Assembly: GCA_963921935.1 (NCBI GenBank)
Contig: OY998176.1
Span: 83,430,960 to 83,494,959, forward strand
DNA from: Galeruca laticollis
Taxonomy: Eukaryota; Arthropoda; Insecta; Coleoptera; Chrysomelidae
Length of the DNA: 64,000 nucleotides
Direction of reading: 5' to 3'
A program made the translations under genes and the position numbers. Below, piece by piece: positions 1 through 11,458 of the stretch. A model generated the notes under the pieces. The model ran no database searches and was not told where the DNA came from. It saw nothing but the letters and a program-made list of their open reading frames with translations. Every line of letters begins with the position of its first letter. The stretch's first letter is position 1.

Positions 1-1002
1 TTGCAGCTTATCCCCAAGCAACACCTAGGAGTCGTCCGAACTGTAGCCTTCCGATTTTTCTATCAGCATTGGATTCAACCCAAGTATCGCAAGCTTGATA
101 AAATGCTGCCTTCAACGACTTAAAAAAGATCTATCGAGAGGTTGCAGATAGTGGGTAGTATGTCATCAGCGTATGTCAGAGTTTCCACTGAGCTGCAGTG
201 AGATCCGTGGCTATCAAGAACTAGGAGCACTTTTCCCGCAGTTTTTCTTGGGACGAAGTGAAACTTGAGCCATTCGAGAAAAATCTCTGTGTTGATGTAG
301 GCTGACTTCTGATTTATGTACACAATAGATCCGGGTGGCATTCCATCCTCGAATTCTGGTTTCTTATTTTTACCTTTGAGAATGCATGCAGGCGGCAAGA
401 AAGTGCCTTCCGCGCTGCAACAGCTTATAACTGTTATTGTTTCGCCCCGTTCTGCAGCCGTCAAAGTAGACACAACTTTAGAGCCTTTTTTGGCAATGAC
501 TGGGCGGTTGTTTAGCTGGAGCACCGTCTCGTTCATGTTGTAAACACAAATCGGTTTGTCGAACAACTGGTGTTCCTAAGGCTTCAGCTTTTCTTATGGC
601 CGGTTCAAAATGTCTTCGTAAAAAGGACGTAAGCCAGTCGTAACCTGCGAGTTCAGCTTGTCTGTCAAATTTATACCGTATTTTCAACTGCTCGGCCAGG
701 TGAAAAGCCATGCGCCCAACTTCAGTTCTCGTTGGTGTAAATCCTCTAGCTTGCAGTTTATTTATGTGAACAACCCTTTTTGATTTCAGCTTCTTCACCA
801 AGTAAACTGTCAGGTCCCATTCGTCCTTTTTTGGAATTGCCGGATGTAACTCTTCATTTTAAAGTTCTTGGTGGAATTCTAAACACCCTAGAAGCTTCAT
901 TTACATCCATTCCTTCTGCCATGCTTCTTATAGCCGCTTGCAAACTTTCTTCGCTCCATCTACCCCTATTGGGACACCTTCTTTCGTATTTGCTTGGCAT
1001 TG
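1..1002 (-). pseudogene. pogo/Tigger (jerky-like) transposase, broken, continues past left edge
   Basis: DDE transposase of the pogo/Tigger/jerky group, which cuts and pastes its element in the nucleus. Read on the minus strand from an ATG at about 1000. The N-terminal psq-type helix-turn-helix carries RGRWSEESLQAAIRSM, followed by an in-frame stop at about 856 just after the residues PPRTLK. A CENP-B-type DNA-binding segment follows (about 801-580, with YDWLTSFLRRH). Then a frameshift and probable small deletion near 566 leads into the catalytic core (120-566), with DSHGSH as the second catalytic aspartate. The same frame-group continues below 120 (KSLKAAFYQACD) to a GRLLGVAWG motif and a stop near position 10. 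Three or more breaks make it non-functional. Family assignment is firm; the exact clade is not. Confidence 0.85.
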
Positions 1003-1160
1003 CTGCAATTAAATAGTTTTAAGTTAGCAAGGCATCTCACCCATACTTAAATCGGCATCTATCCTGACTTTCCGGGAGAGATGCCGACTGCCGTATCACA
1101 GTTGAAATTGATGCAAATAGTGCACGAATACAAAGGCGTATAACCTCTTTACATGTTCTT

Positions 1161-1631
1161 TCACCACGAGCATTTAAAATTTTCACCAGGGCAATAATTA
1201 GGTATATAAGGCCTACTTACTTTATGCTCCGAAAAACTTTTCACTGCACCAAAATAAACAATATTAGGCCAAATCGAAAGCGACGACTGGCTGTGGTACA
1301 TGACTGCCGTAGATTGCGGCTTCGGCCTTGTAGGCGAGTACATTCCGAGATATAAGCAATTTGCATCTCTACCGGATTTACTCTATCTTGTAACTGCAAA
1401 AAGGGTGTAGTGGGGCATGCAGCTGCCGAAAGGCTGGACTTAAATGTTCGGTTGAATGTGTCTTCTGCAACGGAGAATCTTGCGGAAATATGCCGGAAAT
1501 CCGCAATGAAATCGAGGACGCGGATGACGACATTTTTCAGGCTACGGACCAAAACTACGACCAGGATACCGAGAATAATCAACCCGGACCATAGAAACGT
1601 ACCGAAATGTAGTAGAAATCAACTTTTGTAA
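1161..1631. other. Unassigned open-frame remnants
   Basis: Overlapping open frames on both strands, the longest on the minus strand at 1241-1582 (113 codons), which contains the run RHISARFSVAEDTFNRTFKS. This loosely recalls the helix-turn-helix part of a Harbinger-type transposase, but I see no catalytic DDE block and the frame degrades quickly. The region is slightly richer in GC than its flanks. I do not assign a function. Confidence 0.2.
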
Positions 1632-2628
1632 TGCACTAAAATCATAATTACTACTCTTAAATTTAAAAAAAGTTTTTAATAATTATGTAAAAATATGATA
1701 AATAATAAGAATAATAAATTAAAACTCAACCAAAATGAAGTTTCCGAATTTTTTTCAAATAGTGCAACTTCACGGAGCTGTAACTCCTAACATATGCGTG
1801 CTATAAAAATTTTTTTTCTACAAACTTTGTATAGAATATCAGTCGTGAAAGCCACTGTTTTTGAGTTATTATCAAAAAACTAAATTTTTGTACCTAAAAC
1901 CCAAGATGAGGGCTAGAGCGCATGCGCCTCGAGGTCGAAAACTTTGATTTTCCATTAGTGCCCCAAGCTTAACAAGATACTAAAAAATCGCAACTACCCC
2001 ACCTTTTGCATTCAAAAAACCTCCACGTACTGGACTATTAACAAGGCATTCAAATTAGAAGGGAAGAGAAACATCAATGCATCCCCTGTCAACTTAGTTA
2101 TTGAAAACTATAGTCAATAATACAATTGAAAACAAATAAAAGTTCTTTTGGATGCAGATTCTGCTTCCAGATAACTACCAATTTCCACGGAGCGTTCGAT
2201 AATACGGTTGAATGAAGGTAACATGTAATTTGCAGATATATTTTAAAAGTTTCGACTGTGTGATAATCGTCGATTACAATAAAACTTATAATTAAATACC
2301 AAAATTAACTACAGGGTTAAGTTACGTTTATCAGAGCAGGATCGGATTTGAATATTGTTAATGCGCTTATTTTCTCCATACGTCTATAGGAATAAATAAG
2401 AAAAATTAAGGCACAAGAATATTTTGAAACTTATTAGACATTTTATTAAGTATACTTTAATATACAGTTATTTTCAATCATTTTGGAAGCACAAAAATTA
2501 TTTGAAAGTGCTAGTACTTATCATACACACACATACAATATTTACCCTGTAGTTTAATTGTTATTAGATATATTGAAATGAAGTACTTATAAAAGGTTAG
2601 GTACATGTACTCCAGGTTAAAAAGGAGT
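1632..2628. other. AT-rich spacer, nothing recognised
   Basis: About 1 kb of AT-rich sequence with no open frame of note, no clear repeat and no RNA gene that I can recognise. It ends at the probable target-site duplication of the next LINE. Confidence 0.5.
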
Positions 2629-2910
2629 TAACTAGTAGTAGTATAGTAGTAGTCGAATACACACGTACAATTTTGTGCTCCTGCTCCTGCTTAATTTTCA
2701 AGTTTACACTGTATAAGCTGTATATTTTGTAAATAAACTTTCAAGTAGCAATCTCTGTATATTGCAAGTAAACAGTGATAGGTCTATAAAAAGTGCAGTG
2801 CTAGTGCAGTAAAACAATATAAAAATAATATTTTAAACTGTGAGTACCATTCACCATTTTACAATAATTATTCATCATCATAGAACGTACTAATTACAAC
2901 AAAAGCTAGT

Positions 2911-3683
2911 ATGCCTACTATGTCAATTTGTTCCAATTGTTCGAAGCCGGTAAACACAAATGATCGCAAACTTCAGTGTGATGGTTGTAAGCGACAAATA
3001 CACATGACATGCACCGATGTTTCTGCCGACGACCGGGTTACGCGGCAGAGGGTTCGTGGCTTGTCTATCCTCTGCAACAATTGCAGTTCAAATGTTTCAA
3101 ATTTTTTGGAATTAAAAACTCTTCTGCTAGATTTTAAAACAGAAATTCACAAGAAAATAAGCGACTTTGATGATAAGTTAACTCAATTAAATAATAAACT
3201 GAGTCAGTTCGATGCAGTTAATTCGACCGAATTCACTGACAACATCGCAAATGAGGCGGTAGATCGCATAGTGCGAGCCAAAAATATTATAATCAGACGC
3301 GTACCTGAAACTTCCTCTGGGGTTGCTCAACTTAGGAAGGATGATGACAAGAATAAAATTAAGCTTGTCTTGGATACTGTCGGATGTCATGAAACCCTCA
3401 TTACCTTCTACAGAGTCGGCAAAACCACCAAAAGTTTCCTCGCATGATCAAAGTAGTAATGCCTTCAGAACACCATGCCAAGAACATATTGAGAAATAAA
3501 TCCAAACTTCTCGAGGAGAAGCGTACTGAAAAAGTTTCTATAATAGATGACAAGACGCCCACACAACAACAACGATTAAGAGAACTTCGAAGTGAACTAG
3601 ATACCCGTAAAAATAATGGCGAACATGATCTCACAATCAGGTACACCAACGGCATTCCAAAAATCTCGAAATTTTGTTCATAA
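2911..3683 (+). pseudogene. LINE ORF1: PHD-like zinc finger, coiled coil, nucleic-acid chaperone
   Basis: Starts at ATG 2911. Residues 7-56 hold a PHD-like zinc finger: paired cysteines at 7/10, 23/26, His31/Cys34 and CNNC near 53-56. A heptad-rich segment follows (about residues 65-105, ELKTLLLDFK ... DDKLTQLNNKLSQF), then an RRM-like region beginning AKNIIIRRVPE. The frame breaks near 3425 after RVGK and resumes in another frame with MIKVVMPSEHHAK, ending in a conserved-looking DLTIRYTNGIPKI at 3683. ORF1 proteins of this type bind element RNA and act as chaperones in target-primed reverse transcription. The 3' end overlaps the ORF2 start at 3616. A single indel is the only lesion visible. 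Confidence 0.78.
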
Positions 3684-6487
3684 CTTTTCTACCCTCAATT
3701 TCAATGACTGGCTCTTTTTATACATAAATTTGAACTCACTTCACGCTAAACTTGGCGAATTCACATGCACAGTGCAACTTCTTAAACCACAAATTATTTT
3801 TATTACCGAAACCTGGCTTAAACCTTCAACTCCCGACTCCTTAGTTAACATTACTGGCTATACAATTTATCGTAAAGATAGAGAAAATCGTGTCGGTGGA
3901 GGTGTATGCATTTATTTATCTGACGATATTACCGCAAATTTTTCTACTAAAATTAAACTATTAGACATACCTGGGATAGATAGTATACACGTAAATATTG
4001 CTAAAAATTTATTTTCTCTTAACCTGGTATGTATATATCGTCCCCCGGATACACAACTTGCGATAGACTACAGATTGTTTGAAAATCTCGAAGAGTTATC
4101 ACTTCTTGATAACCTCATCATTACTGGAGATTTTAACTTCCCAGAAATATCCTGGCCGATAACCTCATTGTCAGAAGTCGTAAATTCACACAACTTATTT
4201 AAAAACTTTGTTGCAAATTCGAACCTCATTCAACTTATTACAGAACCCACAAGATTCAGAATTAATAATCAACCTTCCATTCTAGATCTCATACTCACCA
4301 ATGATGAACAGCTAATCTCATCTCTCGAAATAGACTCTCCTGTTGGAAAATCAGACCATGCAGTCATAACTGCCCACGTTCAGTTTATCCAGACATTACC
4401 GGGCAAAAATAAAATCACAACTTATGCTACTACTGATTTTTCTGAAGTTGATTCACAGCTGTCCCGACTTGAATGGGACTCAGTTTTCACAAATTTATCA
4501 GATCCCTCGTTAATGTGGGACGCATTTCATGATACTACTCTCAGGACAATCTCTGCGCACACCACTGTCCGTGAGATTTATAAAAACCATCTCAAACCCT
4601 GGATAAACCACGCAGCACTACAACGTATCAAACACAAACGGCGCCTCTGGCGTAAATATCAGCGTACACAGCTTCTGAGTGACTTCCTGAATCATCGCAG
4701 ATTTTCTAATACCCTTCAACTCTCTCTCAAAACTTTAAGACAAAATTTTGAAGAAAACATCATTTCCAGTGGTAACAGTAAAAGGGTTTTCAAATATATA
4801 CGATCGTCCCTATCATCAAAAGTTTCCATTCCCCTACTTCAAAAACCCGATCATACTGTATGCTCTTCTAATAAGGAGTCTTCTGAGACGCTCTCTCTAG
4901 CTTTCTCACAAGTTTTCACTCAAGAACCCAATAATGACAACCTCCCATTAATTAACTGTCCTCGCCTCAAGGCATATTTAGAACATGTAGTATTTACACC
5001 AGACCGTATAAAACAGCACTTACTGCAACTTCGCACTAACGCATCACCTGGTTTAGATGGTCTAACTCCTAAACTCCTAAAAAGCTGCGCAAACTCGCTT
5101 GCAACTCCCCTGTCGTTAATTATGCAGACTTCCTTTACTCAAAGTTCCATTCCCCCCAACTGGAAATTAGCATCTATCACCCCCATATTCAAAAAAAGGT
5201 AACAAACTTGATTCCAATAACTACCGCCCGATTAGTCTGCTGCCAGTGGTCAGTAAAGTCATGGAAGCCATTATTTCGGAGGAGATGACCAAATTTCTTA
5301 TCCTGGAAAATGTGATTCCAACGCAACAACACGGATTTGTCGCCGGCCGTTCCACCCTAACCAATCTGCTACACTGTGTTAATGACTGGACATCATCTCT
5401 TAACGATCGACAGCCATTAGATATTGTCTATCTGGACTTCTCCAAGGCCTTTGATCGTGTTCCCACGCGCAGAATTCTACACAAGCTGAAACACTTCGGC
5501 ATTCGCGGCTCTTTACTTAGCTGGATTGACGACTTTCTAACAGACAGATATTTCAAAGTAAGAGTTGGCGAAGACTTCTCAAGGGATAGACTGGTGGAAA
5601 GTGGAGTACCACAGGGTTCTGTTCTTGGTCCTCTGCTTTTTACAGTTTACACCAGCGATCTTCCTTATCACGTAACTAATAAAATATCTTAATACGCTGA
5701 CGACACAAAGATATATACGAATCCAATCACCAACCAACAAACCCTCCAACTGGACTTAAACTCCATCTTCAGATGGTGTTCCCAGTGGCTACTTCCGTTG
5801 AACACGGAAAAATGTGTAGTGCTCCGAATTGGTAAAAACAACCCACTACTACCATACTTCGTAGACGGTCGACCATTAAATTCTGTGTTTTCCTATAACG
5901 ACCTCGGAATTATCGTAAATAGCAACCTAACTTGGTCTGATCATATAACTTCAGTTTGTAAGCGCGCGAATACCAGACTGTATCTCATTCGTAAGTGCTT
6001 TTCGAGTGTTTCGTTTCAGTCGTTTTGCAAACTGTATACTATCTATGTCCGACCAATTCTCGAGTACGCCGGTCCAACGTGGTACCCAGACCTAGTTCGC
6101 GATAAAAACCTTTTGGAAAATGTTCAAAGGAGAGCCACTCGACTGTCCCTGGGACAGCGAAGACCTTCCTACGAAGAAAGACTCTACATGGCCAACCTAA
6201 CTTCCTTTGAACTTCGCAGACACCGCGGAGACCTCATTACCACTTTTAAAATATTAAAATTTAATTTTGGTAATCTTGATATGATGTTTACCTTAAATCC
6301 AGATGATCGCCTTAGAGGACACTTTTTTAAACTCAAAAAAGAAAACTTTACCGTCAGATCAAGACAGAACTTCTTACCTAACAGGGTATTCGACAGCTGG
6401 AATAATCTTGATGTATCCCCAGTTTCTGCACCATCTACTAACTCGTTTAAAAACAGACTAGATCATGCACTGCTCGAGCACCTATAG
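3616..6487 (+). pseudogene. LINE ORF2: AP-endonuclease and reverse transcriptase
   Basis: ATG at 3616, inside the end of ORF1. The endonuclease domain is complete in order: LNSLHAKLGEF, ITETWLK (catalytic Glu), GGGVCIYLS, VCIYRPPD, GDFNFPEISW, ILDLILTN and the GKSDHAVI signature. The reverse transcriptase has SPGLDGLTPKLLK, NYRPISLLPVVSKVME, QHGFVAGRSTL, YLDFSKAFDRVP, GVPQGSVLGPLLF and YADD. Two lesions: an extra A in the A-run at about 5193-5199 shifts frame after ITPIFKK, and an in-frame TAA at 5690-5692 lies directly before YADD. After YADD the frame is open to 6487 through the thumb region. No RNase H. Product is the strand-nicking and reverse-transcribing enzyme of the LINE. Confidence 0.85.
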
Positions 6488-6629
6488 TTTATTTGGTGTA
6501 TTGTTTATATTGTACTTATTTTTCTGTTATTTACCTACTAGTAGGTTACTTATGTAATTATCTGTTTTTTGGGCACAATAGGGACTTGTCCCTCTGCTCT
6601 TGTCTAAATATAATAATAATAATAACTAG

Positions 6630-7164
6630 CTGCAATAAAGAGCATGATTATCATAGTTTCTACATGAATGTCTTAAAACTAATTACAAGGAAGATTTGTG
6701 GATATTAGTATCTATTGTTATTTTTTAATCAACTTTATAATTTTTTTTATATTTCTAACGGTGTGATTATTTGTGGGCCAGGCCAATGCTGAACGTGATG
6801 GACGGATAGACGATCTCGAAAGTCAAATGTTTTTGAGTTTTAATTGATGGCAGAAGATACCGTGGCAGTCTGGTGGTGTAATTATTGAGGGTTTTGATAA
6901 ATGGTGAGAGGTGGAATTTTAATCTTTAGTTTTTGTTAATGAACGTGTAGGAAGTACGTAATAAACGGTTAGGGTAGATGTAAAGAATTAACAAATTTTA
7001 ATGACAAATGGTTGGCTGAAAATAATATACAAAAGACCAAATCTTAACTTGATGTGAAATTGCCTGTTAAGGCGAATATTATCCAATCCGCATATTTTTT
7101 TTAATGTTCAGTCAATTCAATAAAACAGAAAGTAATTAAAAATGATTCAGTCGATTTTTATTTG
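6630..7164. other. Spacer, nothing recognised
   Basis: AT-rich stretch between two LINE remnants on opposite strands. No ORF, repeat or RNA gene that I can support. Confidence 0.5.
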
Positions 7165-8268
7165 TTCTATTGATCTTCAGGTGTCCCTGCATAGGCGGTT
7201 ATTGGGCATTCTTCTATAATGTGTTTAATGGTTTGGTCTTCTCCACTTTCGCAGAGGGGCGTCGCTGTCTTGCCTCCAAAGAGTTTTTGTATGATGCTAT
7301 TTCGCGTTTTCAATTTCTCTGCTGTTTTGGTTAAGTGCTCCTTGAATGAAAGTGTCCTGTCAAGTGTTACGCTTAGTTATTTTGGTTTGTTTTTGTGTTT
7401 GAGCCATACATTCTCAAATTTGATTTTAAGCTTCCTCTTGTTAAATTTGTTGTTTAGGTGGAAGCATGTCACCTCTGTTTTGCTGGTATTTGGTTGAAGG
7501 CACCATTTTCATAAGTATATTCCTAATTTCTCCAAGTCGGCTGTTAGAATCTCTTCTGACTCTTCAAATGACCCACATCTGGTGGTTAGTGCCCATCAGC
7601 GTAGCCTGAAAAGGAGGGGTGCGAGTACTGATGCTTGAGGCAGACCGTTCTTAAGTTTCCTTAGTGAACTTGTATCAGACCCCATAATAACTCGGAATAT
7701 TCTACCGTTTAGCATATTGTTTAGTAGTCGAGCTGTAAATTTGCAGGGGATTACACGGAGGAACTTATTAATCACGCCTTCTCTCCAGACGGTCTTGTAA
7801 ACGGCTGATAAATCAATGAATGTGGCAGAAGTTTTAAGCTTCCGTTGAACTCCCGCCTCAACATAGGTTGTGCGCGACAGGACTTTGTCCACGCAGCTTC
7901 GATTAGGTCTAAAACCTGCTTGTTCGATCGGAATAACGTCATCTATTCTCTGGCCTATTCTGTTGTTGATGAGCATTTCCAGTAGTTTGTATGTCACAGA
8001 TAATAATGCTATAGGCCTGTAGCTCCGGGGCGAATCAGCTGGTTTGCCTGGTTTCAAGATGGCTAGATGGCTATTACTTTTGATTCTTTGTATTCTCTGG
8101 GCACGTTGCCAGTCTGCATTATGTCAATGAAGAGTTTGGCCAGACAGAGTTTGCATATCTTCCGCAGTTTATCAGGAATTCCGGGTGGATGTTATCGGAT
8201 CTTGGTGCTTTTCCCGGGATGATATCTTTGAGCGCTAATTGAATTTCTTCATATGAGAAAGGGTGTTA
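7165..8268 (-). pseudogene. Jockey-type LINE reverse transcriptase, deleted and frameshifted
   Basis: Minus-strand RT remains. The first block (about 8265-8160) reads EIQLALKDIIPGKAP then NIHPEFLINCG; after a break comes KPGKPADSPRSYRPIALL, QAGFRPNRSCVDK and a degraded FIDLSAVYKTVW (normally D-x-S-A-A-F-D) up to LPQASVLAPLLF (8057-7600). Right after this the sequence jumps by deletion into a damaged YAD box: only Y-A-D survives before ALTTRCGSFEE. The downstream part has LEKLGIY, NTSKTEVTCFHLNN and VTLDRTLSFKEHLTKTAEKLKTR, then a further deletion to the terminal zinc-ribbon-like CESGEDQTIKHIIEECP near 7190. Multiple deletions, frameshifts and stops; clearly dead. Confidence 0.8.
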
Positions 8269-8699
8269 TGGATATCTTTGAATGGTTTTTTTTATAAAAT
8301 AAAAAGTTTACCCATTAAAAATTACCTCAATTTGTACAATCCGCTAATTAATGAAATCAAAATTTCTGGAAGCCTCCTAAAAAATACAATTATCGGAATT
8401 TGTCAATATTTACTTCAAGAATAAGGTAACTTATAATTTTTGAGGTTGCTTGTACAAAATTTGTGAAAATATAGTTACTATAATTAATTTCAAAACGGCG
8501 GAAATTCCAAAAAACGTATCAATTTTTAATAGAAAATAATTTATATTAAAAATTGCAATGAATAATTATAACTTTGAGACAACGATGATTATGTAAGTGA
8601 ATTGTCTCAAACGCTTTCATTTTCGATCTCATACATAAATATCATCACTAAAAAAAAATAAACGGTTTTAAGGATTAAAACTAACTTTACCGCATCTGT
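8269..8699. other. AT-rich spacer
   Basis: No coding potential or RNA gene seen. It precedes the satellite array; a few short motifs resemble the satellite but no full unit is evident. Confidence 0.4.
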
Positions 8700-9465
8700 G
8701 GCACTGAAAAATATTCTATCATAAATTTGTTACTTGTATACACTTCGGGGGATGTATCGTGCTAACAAACCGAAATTTCTCCGAAAATAACCAGAAATTC
8801 AGTATATCTGGATTTATAGGACCCGCTGTACTCGCTCTAGTCAACTGAAAATCAATAGGGTACATCTGTGAGACACCTTGAACAATATTCAAACATAAAA
8901 TTGATCAATCGTATATTATCTGGAGGCTGTATCGTGCTACCAAACTGATAATTCTCCAAAAATTACGAAAATTTGGTACTCTAAGTACCATAGCACCCGT
9001 TGTACTGGCTTTACTGAGTTGAATATCAATAGGGTTCATCTTTGAGACGCTCTGAATAATATCATATATAAAATTGGTCACTTGTATATACTCCGGAGGC
9101 TGTATCGTGCTAACAAACTGAAACTTCTCCAAAAATTACAAAAATATCGTACTTAAAGTACTGTAGCACCTGTTGTATTGGCTCCGGTGAGTTGTAAATG
9201 AATAGGGTTCATCAGTGAGGTGCCCTCAATAATATTCAATCATAAAATTTGTGACTTGTTGAACTCCGGAGGCTGTATCGTGCTAAAAAACTGAAATTTC
9301 TCAAAAAATTACGTAGTGTTGTACTTCAAGTACCATAGCACCCGTTGTACTGGCTCTGGTGAACTGAAAATCAATAGAGATCATCTGTGACATGTCCTTA
9401 ATAATATTCAATCATAAATTTGCTGACTTTTTGCACTCCGGAGGCTGTATCGTGCTAACAAGACA
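8700..9465. repeat. ~173-bp satellite array, about 4.4 units
   Basis: Tandem repeat with the landmark TGTATCGTGCTA starting at 8753, 8928, 9101, 9274 and 9446, giving spacings of 175, 173, 173 and 172 bp. Each unit also carries TCATAAAATTGGTCACTTG-like and ATCAATAGGGTTCATC-like blocks. Units are diverged. The array is not coding. The same unit recurs at 40834-40880 and 44566-44990. The length is close to one nucleosome repeat, a common size for arthropod satellites. Confidence 0.88.
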
Positions 9466-9481
9466 CGTAAGGAAAAGTGGC

Positions 9482-9507
9482 CGACGACAACGACGACGAC
9501 GACGACA
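9482..9507. repeat. (ACG)n microsatellite
   Basis: Short imperfect trinucleotide run directly beyond the last satellite unit, in otherwise AT-rich DNA. About 500 bases of featureless AT-rich sequence follow, up to the next transposase. Confidence 0.7.
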
Positions 9508-10041
9508 TACACACAGGATTTTTTTCTAAAAACTGTTTTTTCGTGTTGTTGTTGATGGAAAACGTAAAAATAATTCATAAAAAAATTTCAAAATTCCAAC
9601 TTTTTTTGGGGTAAACCAATACTTTTCTCGCATTTAGAAAGGTTGTGCGGAAAAGTAATATTGTTCATTGTATTAATGAACGATGGTTATTAACATATAT
9701 TCTTATCGGCTTAATGATTATTTTTATTCCCTCAATCAACTGATGAACTTTTTTGATATGAAAGTGTATCCTTTAGCACGATGAAGTCTTCTTCATTGAT
9801 TATTTTCATTATCTCAATATATTATTTGTGGGATGATAAATTTTTTTTTAACATTATGAAAGTGCAGTTATTAGCAAAATGAAGTATTTTCATAGAATAA
9901 ATGAACCCATTACATTGGTTCAAAGAAATACTTCATAAGGATGATTTTATTGCGTTACCTGTATATAGAATTTGTTTTCCTATATTACATATTTTAATGA
10001 AAGCTTTTCATTGATATTAGGCATATCTTCCATTATCTCTT

Positions 10042-11046
10042 CTAATTACCCACAAAATTGGTGTTTCAATGTGTATAAGAATCTAAGGGAAAAGTCTGGT
10101 TTCGATGAAGAAACAGAATTAATGCAAGCAGCATCTGATTTACCAGAAGTTCCCCTATCAACTATTCGTAAAATAGCTAAGAAGGGGCCTTATGAACGCT
10201 GTAAGGAAACTATTGAAAACTGTATTAAAAAACTAGGATTCAAATTCAAAACGATTAATAAACGTCCAACAGTCAGGGAAAGCAGAAGAATAGTTGATAC
10301 GCGATTTACATACTTGGAATAAGTAATTAAGTATAGCGAAGAAAACCGGCCAATTGTCTATTTGGACGAAACTTGGTATGATACAAACGACACAGTTAAG
10401 AAAGGATGGACTGATGGGTCAAACATTTGTATGCCAACATTACCTCCAAACAAAGGATCTCTACTTATTATTGTACTTTGCGGTGGAAATAAGGGATGGG
10501 TTCCAAATACCTTAAAGATATATGGACAAAAGGGAAGATTGCAACGTTGACTATCATAAGAATATGGTTTGAATTCACATTGATCCCAAACTTAGAGCCA
10601 AATTGTAGTTCTTGACAACGCTTCTTATCATTCACGACAGCTCAGTAAAATACCAAATAAAAGCTACAAGAAGACCGAACTACAAAATTTTTTAATGAAT
10701 AATAATTTGTAATTTGAAGATTCTTATACAAAAACACAACTGATTGAAGTTTTACAGACAAAGAAACTTAAGAAATTATACGCCCTAGAGAGTCTTGCTG
10801 AAAAACGTGCACACTCTATAGTGAAACTTCTTCCTTATTTTTGTATTTTCAATCCCATCGAGTTTATTAGGGCTGAATTAAAACAGAGATTAAAAAAATT
10901 ATCAAAATTGAAGATGAGTATAAGAATATTGGGCAAGTCCATATTTATGGAGGAAATAAATTTATTATTGATTTACAAGATCATAGTGATAGTGAAGCAG
11001 ATGATATGGGAGAAGGATTAATAGAATTTTTGGAAGAAGAAAATTA
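10042..11046 (+). pseudogene. IS630/Tc1-like transposase (DDE_3 type), broken
   Basis: Degenerate transposase. An N-terminal helix-turn-helix region (NLREKSGFDEETELMQAAS, then VPLSTIRKIAKKGP) is followed by an in-frame TAA at 10320-10322. The frame then continues into IVYLDETWYDTN (first catalytic Asp), DTVKKGWTDGS and IIVLCGGNKGWVPN. After a frameshift near 10550 comes VVLDNASYHSRQL (second Asp) at about 10610. The C-terminal FNPIEFIRAELKQRL supplies the expected Glu region at about 10845. The frame ends in an acidic tail (DHSDSEADDMGEGLIEF) at about 11046. No terminal inverted repeats were identified. Several stops and shifts; inactive. Confidence 0.8.
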
Positions 11047-11458
11047 ATTAAGTTCAATATATTTTTCATGTTACTTATTTATATAGTAGTGACAAACAGG
11101 AGTTAGTCATAATATTTATTTTTAAAGTATAGTTTTATTCATTGTTATAAAATTTCTTTTTTTGTAATTTTTTCATAGAATTTAGTTTTGTCCATAAAAA
11201 ATCGAATGAGGTTGAAAAAGGGCTCAGTCCACGTCTGGTATTCCGATTAAACCGAACGCCTTTTCAACAATTACATACAATATAGGTATTGGTAAAAGTG
11301 AACAAAATATGAATACCTTTCAGAGTTTAGCTCCGCAACATAACTTAAAGGGGATATACCATTAAATTGCTATACTTTATGTTTTACCATATACCAGATA
11401 CTACTGTTCAACATATTATGTTGAGGTTCTCTCTGAGCGCTTAACTAAGGTTTGCTAG
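11047..11458. other. Spacer, nothing recognised
   Basis: About 400 bases of AT-rich sequence between two transposase remnants on opposite strands. It may include terminal parts of either element, but I could not pair inverted repeats. Confidence 0.4.

Larger units (their letters stand above)
2636..6622 (+). mobile_element. CR1/Jockey-type LINE, near full length
   Basis: Non-LTR retrotransposon with a 5' leader (about 2636-2910), ORF1 with a PHD-like finger, an overlapping ORF2 with AP-endonuclease and reverse transcriptase, a short 3' UTR (6488-6605) and a (TAA)n tail at about 6607-6625. The 7-mer TAACTAG occurs just before the leader (2629-2635) and just after the tail (6623-6629) and is my candidate target-site duplication; it is short enough to be chance. 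There is no RNase H domain, which fits CR1/Jockey rather than I or R1. The element carries few lesions: one frameshift in ORF1, one single-A frameshift and one stop in ORF2. This suggests fairly recent insertion. Confidence 0.8.

Noticed and set aside
1241..1582. Harbinger transposase
   Set aside because: Only a short helix-turn-helix-like similarity; no catalytic block in any frame.
7219..7497. Plus-strand hydrophobic ORF
   Set aside because: Complement of the Jockey-type LINE remnant read on the minus strand.
8700..9465. CRISPR-like array
   Set aside because: Units are contiguous ~173-bp satellite copies with no short repeat/unique spacer pattern, in a eukaryotic genome.
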